From Pollenia angustigena (Eukaryota > Arthropoda > Insecta > Diptera > Polleniidae): a DNA stretch of 64,000 nucleotides. The position numbers and the translations under genes are program-made. The notes beneath the pieces are model-generated. The model was not told the DNA's origin. It saw only the letters and a program-made list of their open reading frames with translations, and searched no databases. Where the stretch lies: positions 204,851,253 through 204,915,252 of the forward strand of contig OV884060.1 in assembly GCA_930367215.1 (NCBI GenBank). Direction: 5' to 3'. Shown here in pieces: positions 1 to 11,393 of the stretch (position 1 is its first letter; every line of letters starts with the position of its first letter).

Positions 1-1045
1 GGAGTAATATCTGTATGATGTCTATTTATTATTATCTTAAACTGTGACGATTTGTTATTAATTATTGTTTTAGGCGACTAAACTGTTTTCCGGTAGTAGG
101 GTTTATATGGGGCCTAGGGTAAACTATGGACCGATCATTACGAAATTTCACAGCGTCATTTCTAGTCCTTTAAAACTGCGACGTACCAATTTCTGTTATG
201 ATAGCATTATTAATTATGGTTTTAGGTGTACTAAACTGTTTTCGGGGAGTAGGGTTTCTATGGGGCCTAGGGTAAATTAAGTACCGATCTTTACGAAATT
301 TCACATTATCATTTATAGTCCTATAAAACTGTGACGAGCCAAAATTTGTTATGATTGCATTATGTTCTACGGTTTTAGGCGTACTAAACTCTTTTCCGGT
401 AGTAGGGTTTATATGGGGCCTAAGGTAAATTATGGACCGATCGTCGCGAAATTTCGCAGTGTTATTTTTAGTCCTAAAACACTGCGACGTACCAAATTTT
501 GTTACGCTAGCGTTATTTTTTACGGTTTTAGGCGTACTAAACTGTTTTCCGGAAGTAGTGTTTATATGGGGTCTAAGGTAAATTATGGACGGATTTTCAC
601 GAAATTTAACAACGTGATTTCCAGTAAAATAAAACAAATTTTTGCAAAATCTTATCTCATTCCGTGCCTTGTTCCAGCATTTATGTTATTTTTTGTAACA
701 AAATTATAAATTTTTTTAGGTGGTGGTTCCACATTTTGATTCATAGATCTGGTCCTACTGAACCGATTTTGCTGGATTACAATCCCAAACTGCTTAGGAT
801 AACTACAAGCAATTTGGCACCAAGTTTTTTCATTTCTTTTGAGTTGTTCGAAAGTGAACGTGTTTTCAACAGACGGACAGACGGACAGACAGACAGACGG
901 ACATGGCTAAATCGACTTAGAATTATTCAAGGACCCAGAATATATATACTTTATGGGGTCTGAGATGAATAGTAAAAAAGTTTCACACGGAATGACAAAC
1001 TTAATATACCCTCTTCACAACTAATTGTGGTGGAGGGTATAAAAA
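1..1045 (+). mobile_element. HINE/DINE-1-like Helitron derivative, left end off-window
   Basis: Non-coding repeat entering from the left edge. It carries ~153-bp internal tandem repeats, a GACAGACGGACA-type (GTCY)n stretch near 880-902, a core reading GGCTAAATCGACTTAGAA, an ATATATACTTTAT block near 940, and a 3' end with GGTGGAGGGTATAAAAA near 1029-1045. This layout (GTCY and TA microsatellites around a conserved core) is that of the Dipteran mini-me/DINE-1 family, now placed with Helentron-associated elements. A near-identical copy lies at 14041-14963. Short ORFs inside are artefacts of the repeats. Confidence 0.75.
45..640. repeat. ~153-bp tandem repeat, four units
   Basis: Four diverged units, each containing a GTTTTAGGCG(A/T)ACTAAACT-like stretch, TAGTAGGGTTTATATGGGG and GTAAATTATGGACCGATC. 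Landmark spacing is about 153 bp (GTAAATTATGG at ~425 and ~578). The sister element at 14.15-14.54 kb has two full units and a shortened third, so copy number varies between elements. Confidence 0.85.
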
Positions 1046-1862
1046 CATTGTGTTGTGTGTTTAAATAAGACTTCGTTCAAAAATTATTCCAACAAAAAAA
1101 TGTGTCTCAAAGCCAGCCGGCGGCTCTGCTCTTGCCGTCAGCTTCTCATACAGTGCTTACTTGTGTGCGCGTCATTGCTTGTGCAAAAACTTTTTTTTTT
1201 ATTTTGAAATGTAGTATATGAATTTCAGTAAACTTTTTGTTTGATTCAGTTAAATTATTTGTTTGAAAAAAGATGTGTTTTTTCAATAAACAAAATGCAA
1301 TTAAATTGTTTGAATATGCAAATTTGTTTATAGGACCGATTTCAGACAAAAAATTGTTTGATTCTACAAATTTTTTGTTTGAATTAGAAAAATATTTTTT
1401 TCTGTGTACACACTGCGACAGGAAAATATATCTAGATTGTGATAACTTTGTTTTTTTAAATGGTCGGTAGGTCAAACCAATAATGATCTAACGAATGGTC
1501 AAATGCTAGGTTTTGCAAGAAAAATAGAGTATAAACAACTAAGACAATTTATAATTTTGAATAGTTTTTTCATTCTCCTGTAAAATGTTCAAAATGTTAT
1601 ATAGGGCCTTTTGCGTTTTGTATTAAGCGGGAATTCCCGGGAAATTTAAAAATAAATCCCGCTTTATCGGGAAAAAATCTTATAACAACTTACAAAAGAA
1701 ATAAATAAAATATTCATAATGATTAGCATTCTTCAAGCGGTATATAAAATTATTTACAGCTTATTTTTAAATAAATAGCAATAAACAGTTCAAATGGTTT
1801 TAAATGGAATATTCCTATATATAAATGCAATTAAAACAAAATTTTGCTTTTTCCCACACCAG
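1046..1862. other. AT-rich probable intron
   Basis: No gene seen. Since 1863 is a splice acceptor, this stretch and the HINE before it are most simply intronic. GGTCGGTAGGTCAAACCAAT near 1463-1483 matches the subterminal sequence of the elements ending at ~38401 and ~45816, so a fragment of that family is present. Confidence 0.5.
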
Positions 1863-2175
1863 GTGCTTCGTTGGTGATGAACCAGATCAATGGCGTAAAT
1901 GTAGCGATCGTTATTATCCCGGAAATCATACCCTCAGCCATTCGGGTCTAAGTGTTAAGCCTTTAAAACCCTCCGATAAACGGAAACCTGCCGATAGCTT
2001 TACATCGGCCTCCAATTCAGATGAATATCAGAAACCACCTCGGCCAGGGGGTTTGCAAAGTTTAAGTGATTTTACTGCCGCCCGACTATGGCCTGTAACC
2101 TATTTGTATAGTGAAGGACCGCCGAATTCAACGGAATTTAGTAATTTCGTCGATTGTAATAAGGAAACATGCTAG
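1863..2175 (+). CDS. Terminal exon of an unrecognised, probably extracellular protein
   Basis: A pyrimidine-rich acceptor (TTTTTCCCACACCAG) precedes position 1863. The exon is open with split-codon phase (one base completes the previous codon) to TAG at 2173-2175. It encodes about 104 residues beginning CFVGDEPDQWRKCSDRYY and ending NKETC. Spaced cysteines, an NHT glycosylation sequon and a C-terminal cysteine suggest a secreted or ectodomain tail, but I do not recognise the family. Upstream exons are outside the window. Composition is clearly more GC-rich than its surroundings, as expected of coding DNA. Confidence 0.7.
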
Positions 2176-2591
2176 AGCAAGATTTAATTTATTATTTAAA
2201 AATGTATTATTTTTTTTTTATCAAAAAATAGTATTTTTTTCTTAAAAAGCTGTAATAAGTAGTTCGTACCTTTTTCATAGGCTCTAACACAATTGTGATT
2301 AAAAATATGATAAAATAAACAAAAAGAGATTTAAATTGGTTTGGTTTTGTTAAAAAGAATAGATAAAAGAGAACTTTTTTTGAACATTTTTTTACCAAAA
2401 AAAAAAAAATAATAATTTGTAATAATGCTAACCCTAATTTAAGTTAAATACAAATATAATTAATAATAAAAGGGCTTAAATGTAAAATGAGAAAACGATT
2501 AATAAAAAATTTAAGTAAATATAAATTTAATAACATTCTAAAGAAATTAAAGGTAAGAAACAACAATTTTATATAAGATGTACAATTGCAT
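2176..2591. other. AT-rich 3' UTR and flank
   Basis: Follows the stop codon. Several AATAAA-like signals occur (near 2465-2510). Nothing else seen. Confidence 0.4.
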
Positions 2592-3622
2592 CAGGGTTCC
2601 CAGTTTTATTTTAAGCCTTATCCCCAATTTGTGATTTTTCATCCCCAAAAATCCCTAAATTTTTTGGAAAATAAAATACATAATATTATGTCAATGGAAA
2701 AATATGCGTACATCCATTTATTTAAATAAATCCATTTGTGTAATATATTATTAAAAACTCAAGGTCTATCCAATAGGTCTGCGCAAGAAGCCAGATGTTT
2801 ATTTGATTTATTCCTCAACGATGTCAAAAAATGTTTACATTTTCCTTATCCATGTATATTTTTGTTAAAGTTTTTCATTTTTTGCCACACATACATGCAC
2901 ACAAATCACAGTTTTCCTTTTGTTTTCCCTATGTAGTAGTAAGATTTTGACAACGGCAAGGAATTTTACACAAACAAAATGACTGTTGTTTTTTGTGTTG
3001 TTTTATTGTTGTAGAGGTAAGCAGACCTATTGGAATAAAACTAATGTTATTTATTTAACGTAAAAACGCAAAACAAAAATAATTATGCGTCAATACATAT
3101 TTATAATTTCCAAAACTAGGGAATCATAATCTTCTAATTAATAAGCCAACGCAATTTTGTGTTACATGTTGCTTGTTTAAAAAGTGCATTTGAGATTATT
3201 GAATAAATTTGTCACAGCAAGTTGCATAATTTTAAAGCGTGTATTTATTCTAAGAAGAGCTCCTAATAACACAAATTGCATTCTGTTGCAAATATTGATT
3301 TTGGTTGTATTCATTATAGAAAAAACCTAGTTCAACAGAAGTAACGCTAGTTTGTACAACAAGCATATTTAAAACTATTTCAACAAGTTCTTGAAAAAGT
3401 TTTAAACCGCAAAAAAGACTAAAATTTGTACCCACATCTTGACCAAATCGGTCTTGCGATTGCAAAAATTAAATTTAAAATAATACATGATCCCCAAAAA
3501 TCCCCAGCGAAAAAAGTGCTTTTCCCCAAAAAAATCCCCTGGGGATTTTCACGAAATTTTTATCCCCAATTACAAAAAAAAATCCCCAATTTGGGGATAA
3601 ATCCCCTAAACTGGGAACACTG
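2592..3622. mobile_element. hAT-type MITE, 8-bp TSD AATTGCAT
   Basis: Ends CAGGGTTCCCAGTTT (left) and AAACTGGGAACACTG (right) are inverted. The perfect 8-bp duplication AATTGCAT flanks them at 2584-2591 and 3623-3630, diagnostic of hAT. Subterminal DNA is packed with ATCCCCAAAAAT-like motifs in both orientations, plausibly transposase-binding sites. No transposase ORF is present. Confidence 0.9.
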
Positions 3623-3724
3623 AATTGCATCAACATAAATGTCTTTTAGAATCTTAACACTTAAATGAACGACTTTATTAACAAAAAAGAAACGGCTTAA
3701 TCAACAAAAGATTCTATGATAAAC

Positions 3725-4664
3725 GGCGGGGTGCAATAACGCCTTAAGAAATAAGGCCTTTAAGGCTTTATTTCTCAATGGAAAGTGAAATTAGGCATTT
3801 ATTTCCAAAAAGGTTTTATTGCACTTTGAAAGTGAAATAAAGTCGTAAAGGGGTTATTACACTTAAATTTCTTTTTAAATGAAGCAATAAAATTTCTTAT
3901 TCTTATTATATTTTATTGAACAATTATAAAAAATTTCATATTAACAAAAAATAATAGAACATTAATAATTAAAAAAAATCAAATGTTAATTTAACTGCAA
4001 CAATATTAAAAATCTTTGCTTTATAAAGTTTTTCTGCGTGGCGGCCTGCGGCCGCTCTTAGGGGTTTTCTCCTCCATGGGACGCGGCAGGTGGCTTCGAT
4101 GAATAAAGTTTCCCTGCGCGCGTCACACTAGGGTTGATAATGAGTCGCGCGCAGGAAACTGTATTCAGCGAAGCCACCTGCCGCGTCCCATGGAGGAGAA
4201 ACCCCCTAAGAGCGGCCGCAGGCCGCCACGCAGAAAAACTGTATTAAGTGAAGATTTAGGTGGCTTTTTCCTACGTAGTGCATAAAGTCCATGGACATTA
4301 TGTCACTATTCGTGTGTCACAATGTTCATGGACATTATGACATGCCACCGGAAATATATACTTACATGTTCATTATGAGCAATATGTATTATTAGGAGTT
4401 GTTTAAAGATATTGGAACTACTAATCGGTCGAAATGCTGCTACCAACAACAACAACAAAAATCGATAAATTGAACAGTGTAACAAAAGAATCAAAAAATA
4501 TAAAATAAAGGTTTTATTGCACCATCGGCTAAATTCCAATAAAGGCTTTATTTCACTTTCAATTGAGCAGTAAAGCCTTTTTCGCAAAAAAGGTCTTATT
4601 TCTCAATTGAAAGTGAAATAAAGCCTTAAAGGCCTTATTTCTTAAGGCGTTATTGCACCCCGCC
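3725..4664. mobile_element. Mutator-like MITE with long TIRs, 9-bp TSD
   Basis: Long inverted ends (about 130 bp) start GGCGGGGTGCAATAACGCC. Perfect 9-bp duplication ATGATAAAC at 3716-3724 and 4665-4673. Long TIRs with a 9-bp TSD are typical of the Mutator/MULE superfamily. No ORF of note. The middle holds a GC-rich palindrome (4027-4240). Confidence 0.8.
4027..4240. repeat. GC-rich ~214-bp palindrome
   Basis: Arms of roughly 100 bp from AGTTTTTCTGCGTGGCGGCC pair with the right-hand end GGCCGCCACGCAGAAAAACT, including GCGGCCGC and a CTGCGCGCG/CGCGCGCAG inner stem, leaving a ~25-nt loop. The composition contrasts strongly with the AT-rich surroundings. The same motif order (TTTTCTGCRTRGC, GGCC-KCGGCC, TTTTCTCCTCYATGG, GGCTTCG) recurs as direct repeats at 46580-46926. 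Confidence 0.9.
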
Positions 4665-4673
4665 ATGATAAAC

Positions 4674-5026
4674 ATTTGCCTAATATGGAACATTGTTAAA
4701 ACAACAGTTTAATGCAATTTATCATTTAAAATAGTTTTTTGCTTCTCCTACTACTCCTACTTCTGGACTGCGTGGTCCATTGTGGCTTAAATGGACTACT
4801 TACAACATGGCCCAATGTACTATAGTATGGAGCATGTTATAAGAAATTAACATGCAGTGCTACCAACAACTGTATGATGTCTCCATTATTAATTGTTTAT
4901 TTAAAGTGAAAGTTTGTGAAATTTGTGGAAAAAAGGTAAAAAATTAAAAATACCAAGTAAATATATTTAATAATAGCAATAATAGACTACAGTACACACC
5001 AGAGAAAGACAATGGGTAAAAAAAAA
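4674..5026. other. No recognisable feature
   Basis: AT-rich; includes a CCATTGTGGCTTAAATGGAC imperfect hairpin near 4772. Nothing else supported. Confidence 0.3.
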
Positions 5027-5181
5027 TTAAAGTACTCTAGCACATATCGAAAATGTTCAATACCTGTGCGTATGCGTACTCGCATCTATTTATTCTCATA
5101 CTTGTGTATATCCCTGCGCATTTGATATCATTCATGTATGTTGTCATACTTATTGTATTTCATAGTTGCACATATCCCCAC

Positions 5182-6202
5182 CAGCGTTACCGTTGTGATA
5201 CTAAAGTATCAATTTGACCCTTTTTCGAAGGTGTTGATACCTTTTATAACCCTTTTTTTAAATTATACTTTTGTATCATTTTTACCTATTTTGTGACACT
5301 TTTTGACCCTTTTTTGGAAATAGCTCTCACATTTGGTTTTTTTGTCAACACTGCGGAACAGAAGTGCTAAACAAATGTTTTCGAAATAAGCATTGCTTGA
5401 TATGGAACAGACTCAATGTATAACCTTACAATTCCATGCTTTCTTCTCCTTGATTTTTGATAGTAAAGTACAATTTCCCTCAAAGCCAACATAACTCATA
5501 TACATATTTGTTATTTTTTACGATGGTTTCTTTTCAAAACAAAAATTTGACATTTTATTCAAAAAATGCAATTTGGTGTTTTGCTCTCTAAAGGGTAGCA
5601 TGTTTTATTCAAAAAATTCTCCTTAATAATGGCAAAAGGTATTGAACTTTTCGCCCCCTTTTGAAACGACAGTGTTGAGAGTGCCCTAACAGGAATGAAA
5701 ACAAGAGGTAAAAATTGCTAAATTAGCGGAAATTCCCAAATATTTGGTAACAGCGGTATGATAGCAAAGTCTTATATTTATTAAAAATCGTAAAATCTTT
5801 AAAAAATCTGACATTTACAGGAAAAAATCGCTTTAATCGAGAAAATGGTTACAATTCCGATTGCAGAATTTAAAACAAACACTGAAATTTATTTGACATC
5901 GCTAAATCGGTAAATTACATAAAAAATTAGCTATAATGATAAAGAATAAACTTTTTGTCAGGTGTTAAAAACAGGACAGAGCATTCCATAAAAAAAATTA
6001 AGTTTTTTGAGCTCTTCCTACCTGAAATATTATTTTTTTGTTTGCTTATAAAAAAAACTTGGTCTTATTATGTTCATTTAAATGGGAAATACTGCTAATA
6101 CAAAACTTGACCCTTTTTTATTGAAATACCCTTTTTTTGACCCCTTTTTCTGGAAAATCCCCTTTTTGTGACCCTTTTCGAAAATTTCCAACGGTAACAC
6201 TG
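5182..6202. mobile_element. hAT-type MITE, 8-bp TSD ATCCCCAC
   Basis: Ends CAGCGTTACCGTTG and CCAACGGTAACACTG are inverted. Perfect TSD ATCCCCAC at 5174-5181 and 6203-6210. Subterminal GACCCTTTTT motifs repeat at both ends. The interior at ~5700-5990 is homologous to 52310-52580 inside a different MITE. Confidence 0.9.
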
Positions 6203-7873
6203 ATCCCCACACCCATAGGTATATCATTGACTTCAAACATTTTTATTTATTAATTTGTTTTTCATAAGTGTTGCCAGAATTTTTTTTTTTTTTGTTATTG
6301 CTGAATCACTAATAAATCCTTCTTTTTCAAATCGTTTGAGAAAAATTCAACAAAATTTTATTGAAAAAGAATTGTTGACTTTACAAAAATCTTCGGAATA
6401 TTAAGATCTGCGTTCTTATATAAATAGAAAAAACTATTTTTAAGAAAATCTGGAAAAATGGATGCAAATTAAAATACGTCGTTTTATTCGTTCTTAATAA
6501 AAACACAAAAAGTTGGCGAATACCACAAAAATATATAAATCGAATATTCGGAATTAATAAATGAGATATCACAGGTAAATTCATTCATATATATTATGAC
6601 TTTGAGATGTTTATCTGTTGGCAGTTGCATTTTAAGACATTTAAAATTGTTTAAAATTTAAATGATAGCCTTACAGAAGACTACAACATCATGTAAATGG
6701 TGGAAAAACAACTCCACGGTTGTCTATATAAAAATCAAGAATTATATCAACTCCTGCAGTCCAGCATCAAAACGAGTTTTCTCTTTAGCTGGAAACATGA
6801 AAAAAGAAACAGAACAGATCCCAAATAGCTGATAGCCTTCTTTTTATAAAAAGCATAATTTTATAATAATAAAAAATATTTATGTTTTAATATAGCTTTT
6901 ACAAAAATTAATTACTTCTTTTTTAATCAGTGCTACATATATTTGTTTTGCTGGTTTTGGATAATACTTAAAATATAATTATCTTTTCTGCATCAAAAAT
7001 TTTAAGGTCCTGGCTACACTGCTTGCTTTACAATAACCATACGAATTGTTGAAGTTACTTGTCGATACTCATCGATACATGCCTATACTCATGCGCGGAT
7101 TCAGGGGGGGGGGAATTTCCTTATTTAAATTATAAAAATATGTTTTGTTTATTTCAATAATACAAGAATACTTCACTAATAATATTTTTTTAACTGTACA
7201 AAATTTTTGGAAATTCCAGCAAGGTTTTTTTTTTTTTTGAATCTCTAAACAATTTTTCAATAAGTATCCAAACCTTAATCCAAAAGTTCTTTATTAGATA
7301 TTTTAAATGAAACACAGTGTTATAGAATTGAATGAAATAGAAAAACCTGGGACCGGATATTATTTTTCTTGTAGGGCTTGTCAACTAAAACAAGATTCCA
7401 ATAGTGAAATATACCGGACACCTCCAAAATCCGGATTTACGGGTAAAAACCCGGTTTTTGTACCTTAGCGCACATATAAGCCTGTAATTTTGTTGATAAC
7501 GATCCGATTTTCAATTTCTTACTAGATTTGGAAAGATATCTTTCGAACAATGTATAATTTATTTAAGAAAACTGAAGAAATTTGGGTGTTATTGTCGAGC
7601 AAACACAAATTTTGTAAATTTTTCAAAAAAAATTCAAATTTAGTGACGTTTTTATACATTATTTTCTTAAGAAACTATAATACTATTGAGTTTATTCAAA
7701 AAGTACGTTTATTAACGATTACAACGCATATTTGGTTTAAAAATAGATAAGTAATTCACTGAGTTATTTTACTTTTCATGAAAATAAACTTTTAAACATT
7801 TTATAAAAATTTTATTAATCAATTAATCAATGTTATCCTAAACACAAAAAAAAATTTGTAATGAGAGTTTAAG

Positions 7874-8090
7874 GCCCGTTTTCACAACTTATCGATAGCT
7901 TAAAGTAGACTTTAACTGGCCTTATAAAATGTGTTCCATTATTAAGACTTTACTTTAACCTAAAGTGAGCGATAAAGTAAATTGAGGTTCATCCTACCTG
8001 GAGGGTTAAAGTAAAGTTGTTATAATGGAACACTTTTAATATGGCCGATAAAATCCTACCTTTAGCAATCGGTAAGTTGTGAAAACGGAG
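7874..8090. mobile_element. MITE, ~30-bp TIR CCGTTTTCACAACTTATCGA
   Basis: Inverted ends CCGTTTTCACAAC and GTTGTGAAAACGG, with a second inner inverted block (AAGTAAA/TTTACTT region). 217 bp, no ORF. It lies 5' of the transposase relic. Confidence 0.8.
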
Positions 8091-8348
8091 CTAAGTCATT
8101 CAAAAATATTGTTTCTTTTCGTGTTCTTTTAACGCACTTTCTTTAAAATTACAAATCACTGTTAGCCTAAACACAACTTAGATTTACAACAAATATTTGT
8201 AATGAGAGCTTTACTCATGTAAAATTATTGTTTTTTTTTAATATGACGTTTTGTTAATGTCTTCTTTTTCACTTTGAATCTGTGTATTAAAAAAAACGTT
8301 TGCAATTTAATAAAAATCGTTTGTATAACCAAAGAGTAAACGTTTAAC

Positions 8349-9765
8349 TTGAAAATTCGTGCGGTTGAATTATTAAAAAGCCTTAGTATATGCAATATGC
8401 AATATTTATATACATATGTGTTATATGAATCAAAATTATATTCGATAATTTTTGACGAAAGCACGGATTTGTCGGGGAAAAGCCAGATTTCCTTATCTTT
8501 AAAATATTTCAACATACAACAAAACGTTGTTAGGGAAGAATTTGTTTGGCTTTGTTGTAAACGCATTTGAAGAGCCTTCACAGGATATTGATAATGGCGC
8601 TGATGTGTCAATTGATGCGAAGGCACTATCATCAATAGTTCTTAAAACTTTGATAAATTTTGGTCTTGACCTAAAACATTATGTAGAAGTTGGAACTAAT
8701 GGTTGTCCTTTGATGTCAGCAGAAAATGAAGGTGTTAAAAAAATTCTGGAAACCGCGACAAATGCGAAACAAACGCCTTGCTATTCCCGTAAATCAAACA
8801 ACTCAATTTCTAAAAGCAATAAAGTGCCACTAATACAAAAAGTTGTATCATTTGTTAAAGAAACCACAAAATTTTTTAAATATAATCATCCCAGGCAAAA
8901 CACAGTTTTAGTAAAGTATTTGGGAGCCAAACTCTCTACATTATGCGAGACAAGATGGGTGGACCGTCACGACTCAGCTTTACACTTTGCAACAAGTGTA
9001 CATCATATAGTAAAAGCTTTGGAAAAAATATCTGAGTGGAAAGGTAGAGATACTTTATCAAAAGCCTTATATTAAGAATATCACTTAGAACTTTTGAATT
9101 TATTTGCGGAATAAACATATTAACTATGAAACTTATTGTAACACAGCCGCTTAGTATCATTTAACAAAAGCATGATTTAGATCTTCAAAAAGTATCAAGC
9201 CTTATCAAAACTTTAAGAAAAAAGAAATAAAGCCGAAGAAGAATTTAAAGCGATTTTTCGAAAAGTTAATGTTATTTGCGTTCAAATCGAGGTTCCAATC
9301 TAAAAGACAAGATTTGAACGAAATAATCACATCCAAAATGTTGAAGATTTCTACCGAGTTGTAGGTTGCATTCCTCTTATTGAATTTATTTTAGAAGATC
9401 TCAAAACACCTTTCCCTTAATCCTTAATGTATTGAACATACCAAAACTTCTACTCAAAGTGTAATCAAGTCATATACAGATACAAAACTTTTAAAACCAC
9501 AACTCGAGATAAACACCTACTAACATCTAAACTTGAGCCTGAACTGTAGCATTGGCAACAAACATGGAAAATATCTGAGAATCTATCAGATAACGTTGTA
9601 GATGCTTTAATGAACTGTGATGAAGATATCTGCCCAAATCTAAGAAAAATAATTCAAATTTTCGTTTCAATGCTCGTCAGTAATGCTACGAGCGAGAGGT
9701 TATTTCCTACCCTTCGTCGAATAAAAACATGGCTCGGATCAACAATGACAGAAGATAGACCGTAC
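8349..9765 (+). pseudogene. hAT transposase, frameshifted
   Basis: Fragments in different frames follow the hAT order. 8349-8570 holds IIFDESTDLSGKSQISLSL, with the DEST(D) catalytic-core motif. 8527-9075 holds GTNGCP and CETRWVDRHDS, typical of the RNase H-like region. About 9630-9765 holds SNATSERLFPTLRRIKTWLG, the C-terminal dimerisation motif. In-frame stops and frame changes (e.g. near 8550 and 9075) exclude function. The start is not identifiable. Confidence 0.85.
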
Positions 9766-9769
9766 TATC

Positions 9770-10040
9770 CCCAGTAAAAACTTCGCCTACAAAATAATGT
9801 GTTGAGTAATCAGAAAAACATAAGAGCACTACTTACAATTCTACTGAAAGAACCAATGAATTTTACAAGGGATGTCCCAAAATGAACGCATTAAAAAGTA
9901 AGTCATTATTTTTTTACTTGCATACATCCAGAAAAAAGTAGTTATAGAAGTTGTTGTAGATGTAGTTATAGATGAAAGCTACAAAATAATGAGTTAAAGA
10001 AGCTATTCATTTTGAAAAAGTAGGCGAAGTTTTTACTGGG
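9770..10040. mobile_element. MITE with 21-bp perfect TIR
   Basis: CCCAGTAAAAACTTCGCCTA at the left and its exact inverse at the right bound 271 bp. It sits in the 3' part of the hAT transposase relic and truncates its coding similarity. Confidence 0.8.
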
Positions 10041-10140
10041 ATCATAAGGAAATCATAAATTGCTTATTTAAAAAGATTTGTTTATTTTAATTTATATTAA
10101 ATATTTTATTTAACCTTATTGTTGTTTTTTTTTAAACATC

Positions 10141-10822
10141 AAAATGGCCCTATCCATACCATGTAGTGCTTAAAAAGGTTCCGCGTCAAATGCAATTAAG
10201 TTTGGGATCAGTAATAACGCATTAACACCTACCCCACAAACAGTTTATAAGTTGTTTATGGTGATAAACAATTATTGCAATTCTAGCTTACATACTGATT
10301 CCAAAATCTCGTATCAAATTATATGCAATATGCGAATTTATATGTGGCCCTTGGTACAACATTTAGTTTTCAGAACATTGTTACAATAAAAATGACTTCG
10401 AAGCCTTAAACAAATCATAATCGGGCTTTATTAGTGCTCAGAAATGCTTTCTAAGACATTTGGTGAAAGATGAATCAAGAATTCCAAAAACCCAACGCAG
10501 CAACATTTGTGCGGAACGCGCCATCAAAGTCGTACAAGATATTTTCCCCCAATGCAAATCAACACGAACTCTTAATCTTAAGTTAATTTTACTTAACAAA
10601 GATAGTTTTTAGGTTGTGATTTTTTTTTTAAATTGCATTAAGAAATGTAAATACATAGTTACATAATTAAAAAATAAAAAATTTTGAAAAATTAAAAAAA
10701 ATCTTAAAGGGCTTTCAGAAATCGGCTTCGACGCGGAACGTTTTTGTTCCGAAATGACCTGAGGAAACATTTTTCGGTTTCAGCACAACATCGGCTACAG
10801 CGTGGTGATAGGGCCTTATTTT
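10141..10822. mobile_element. MITE, TIR AAAATGGCCCTATC
   Basis: Ends AAAATGGCCCTATC and GATAGGGCCTTATTTT are inverted with a short indel. An inner inverted pair (GGTTCCGCGTC / GACGCGGAAC) supports a single element. No ORF. Confidence 0.65.
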
Positions 10823-11393
10823 GGTTGTACCCCGAATACACATATTGCTTTTAATAAACTTTTAAAAATAAATTTTTTTTTTTTGTATCATAAAAAATTA
10901 ACCCCCCCCCCCCCCCCCCCCTAAGGATCAAGCTGGATCCGCGCCTGCTATACTCATACGCATTCATACGAATATCCATCACTGTTGGGATCTGACAATT
11001 CTTAAATTGTACCGTCTCGATGGCAAAATTGTACCAAAACTTCGCTATAAAATAAGGAAGCACACATAGTAATTCATAACACTTTTTATTCAATCAAATT
11101 AAAAACAAAACAAGTAAAAAACTATAGTCGGTTAAGCCCGACCATTTGATACGCCACTCCACTAAATATAAAGACTCTATTTGGGATCCATGGGCAATCA
11201 TGGACCATCAATGTGAAAGTTCTTTGTTTGAATATTTTTTTAGATATCTTCATATATTTGAGATTTTCTTTCCCTTAAGTGATTTTAGGAAGGGCGCTTA
11301 TATGGGTCCTATGTTTAATATTGGTTCCACCAGCACAACATTATTGATGATATGGTTGCTATCTTATATTATAGCCAATTTGTATGTCAATAC

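Larger units (their letters stand above)
7091..10947 (+). mobile_element. Decayed hAT transposon (~3.9 kb)
   Basis: Left end reads GCGCGGATTCAGGGGGGGGGG and right end CCCCC...GGATCCGCGCCTG. CTATACTCAT is duplicated at 7083-7092 and 10948-10957, and an empty site exists in copy 2 of the host repeat near 51430-51445. The element contains a broken hAT transposase (8349-9765) plus smaller insertions at 7874-8090, 9770-10040 and 10141-10822. The first bases of the left end appear damaged, so its terminus is uncertain by a few bases. Confidence 0.7.

Noticed and set aside
170..963. ORFs on both strands (155, 115 and 99 aa)
   Set aside because: Their internally repeated peptides mirror the 153-bp DNA repeats of a HINE; both strands are open and no homology is recognised.
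10902..10921. C20 tract as assembly artefact or regulatory G-quadruplex
   Set aside because: It is the counterpart of the G-run at the other end of the same hAT element; length may be inexact but origin is clear.
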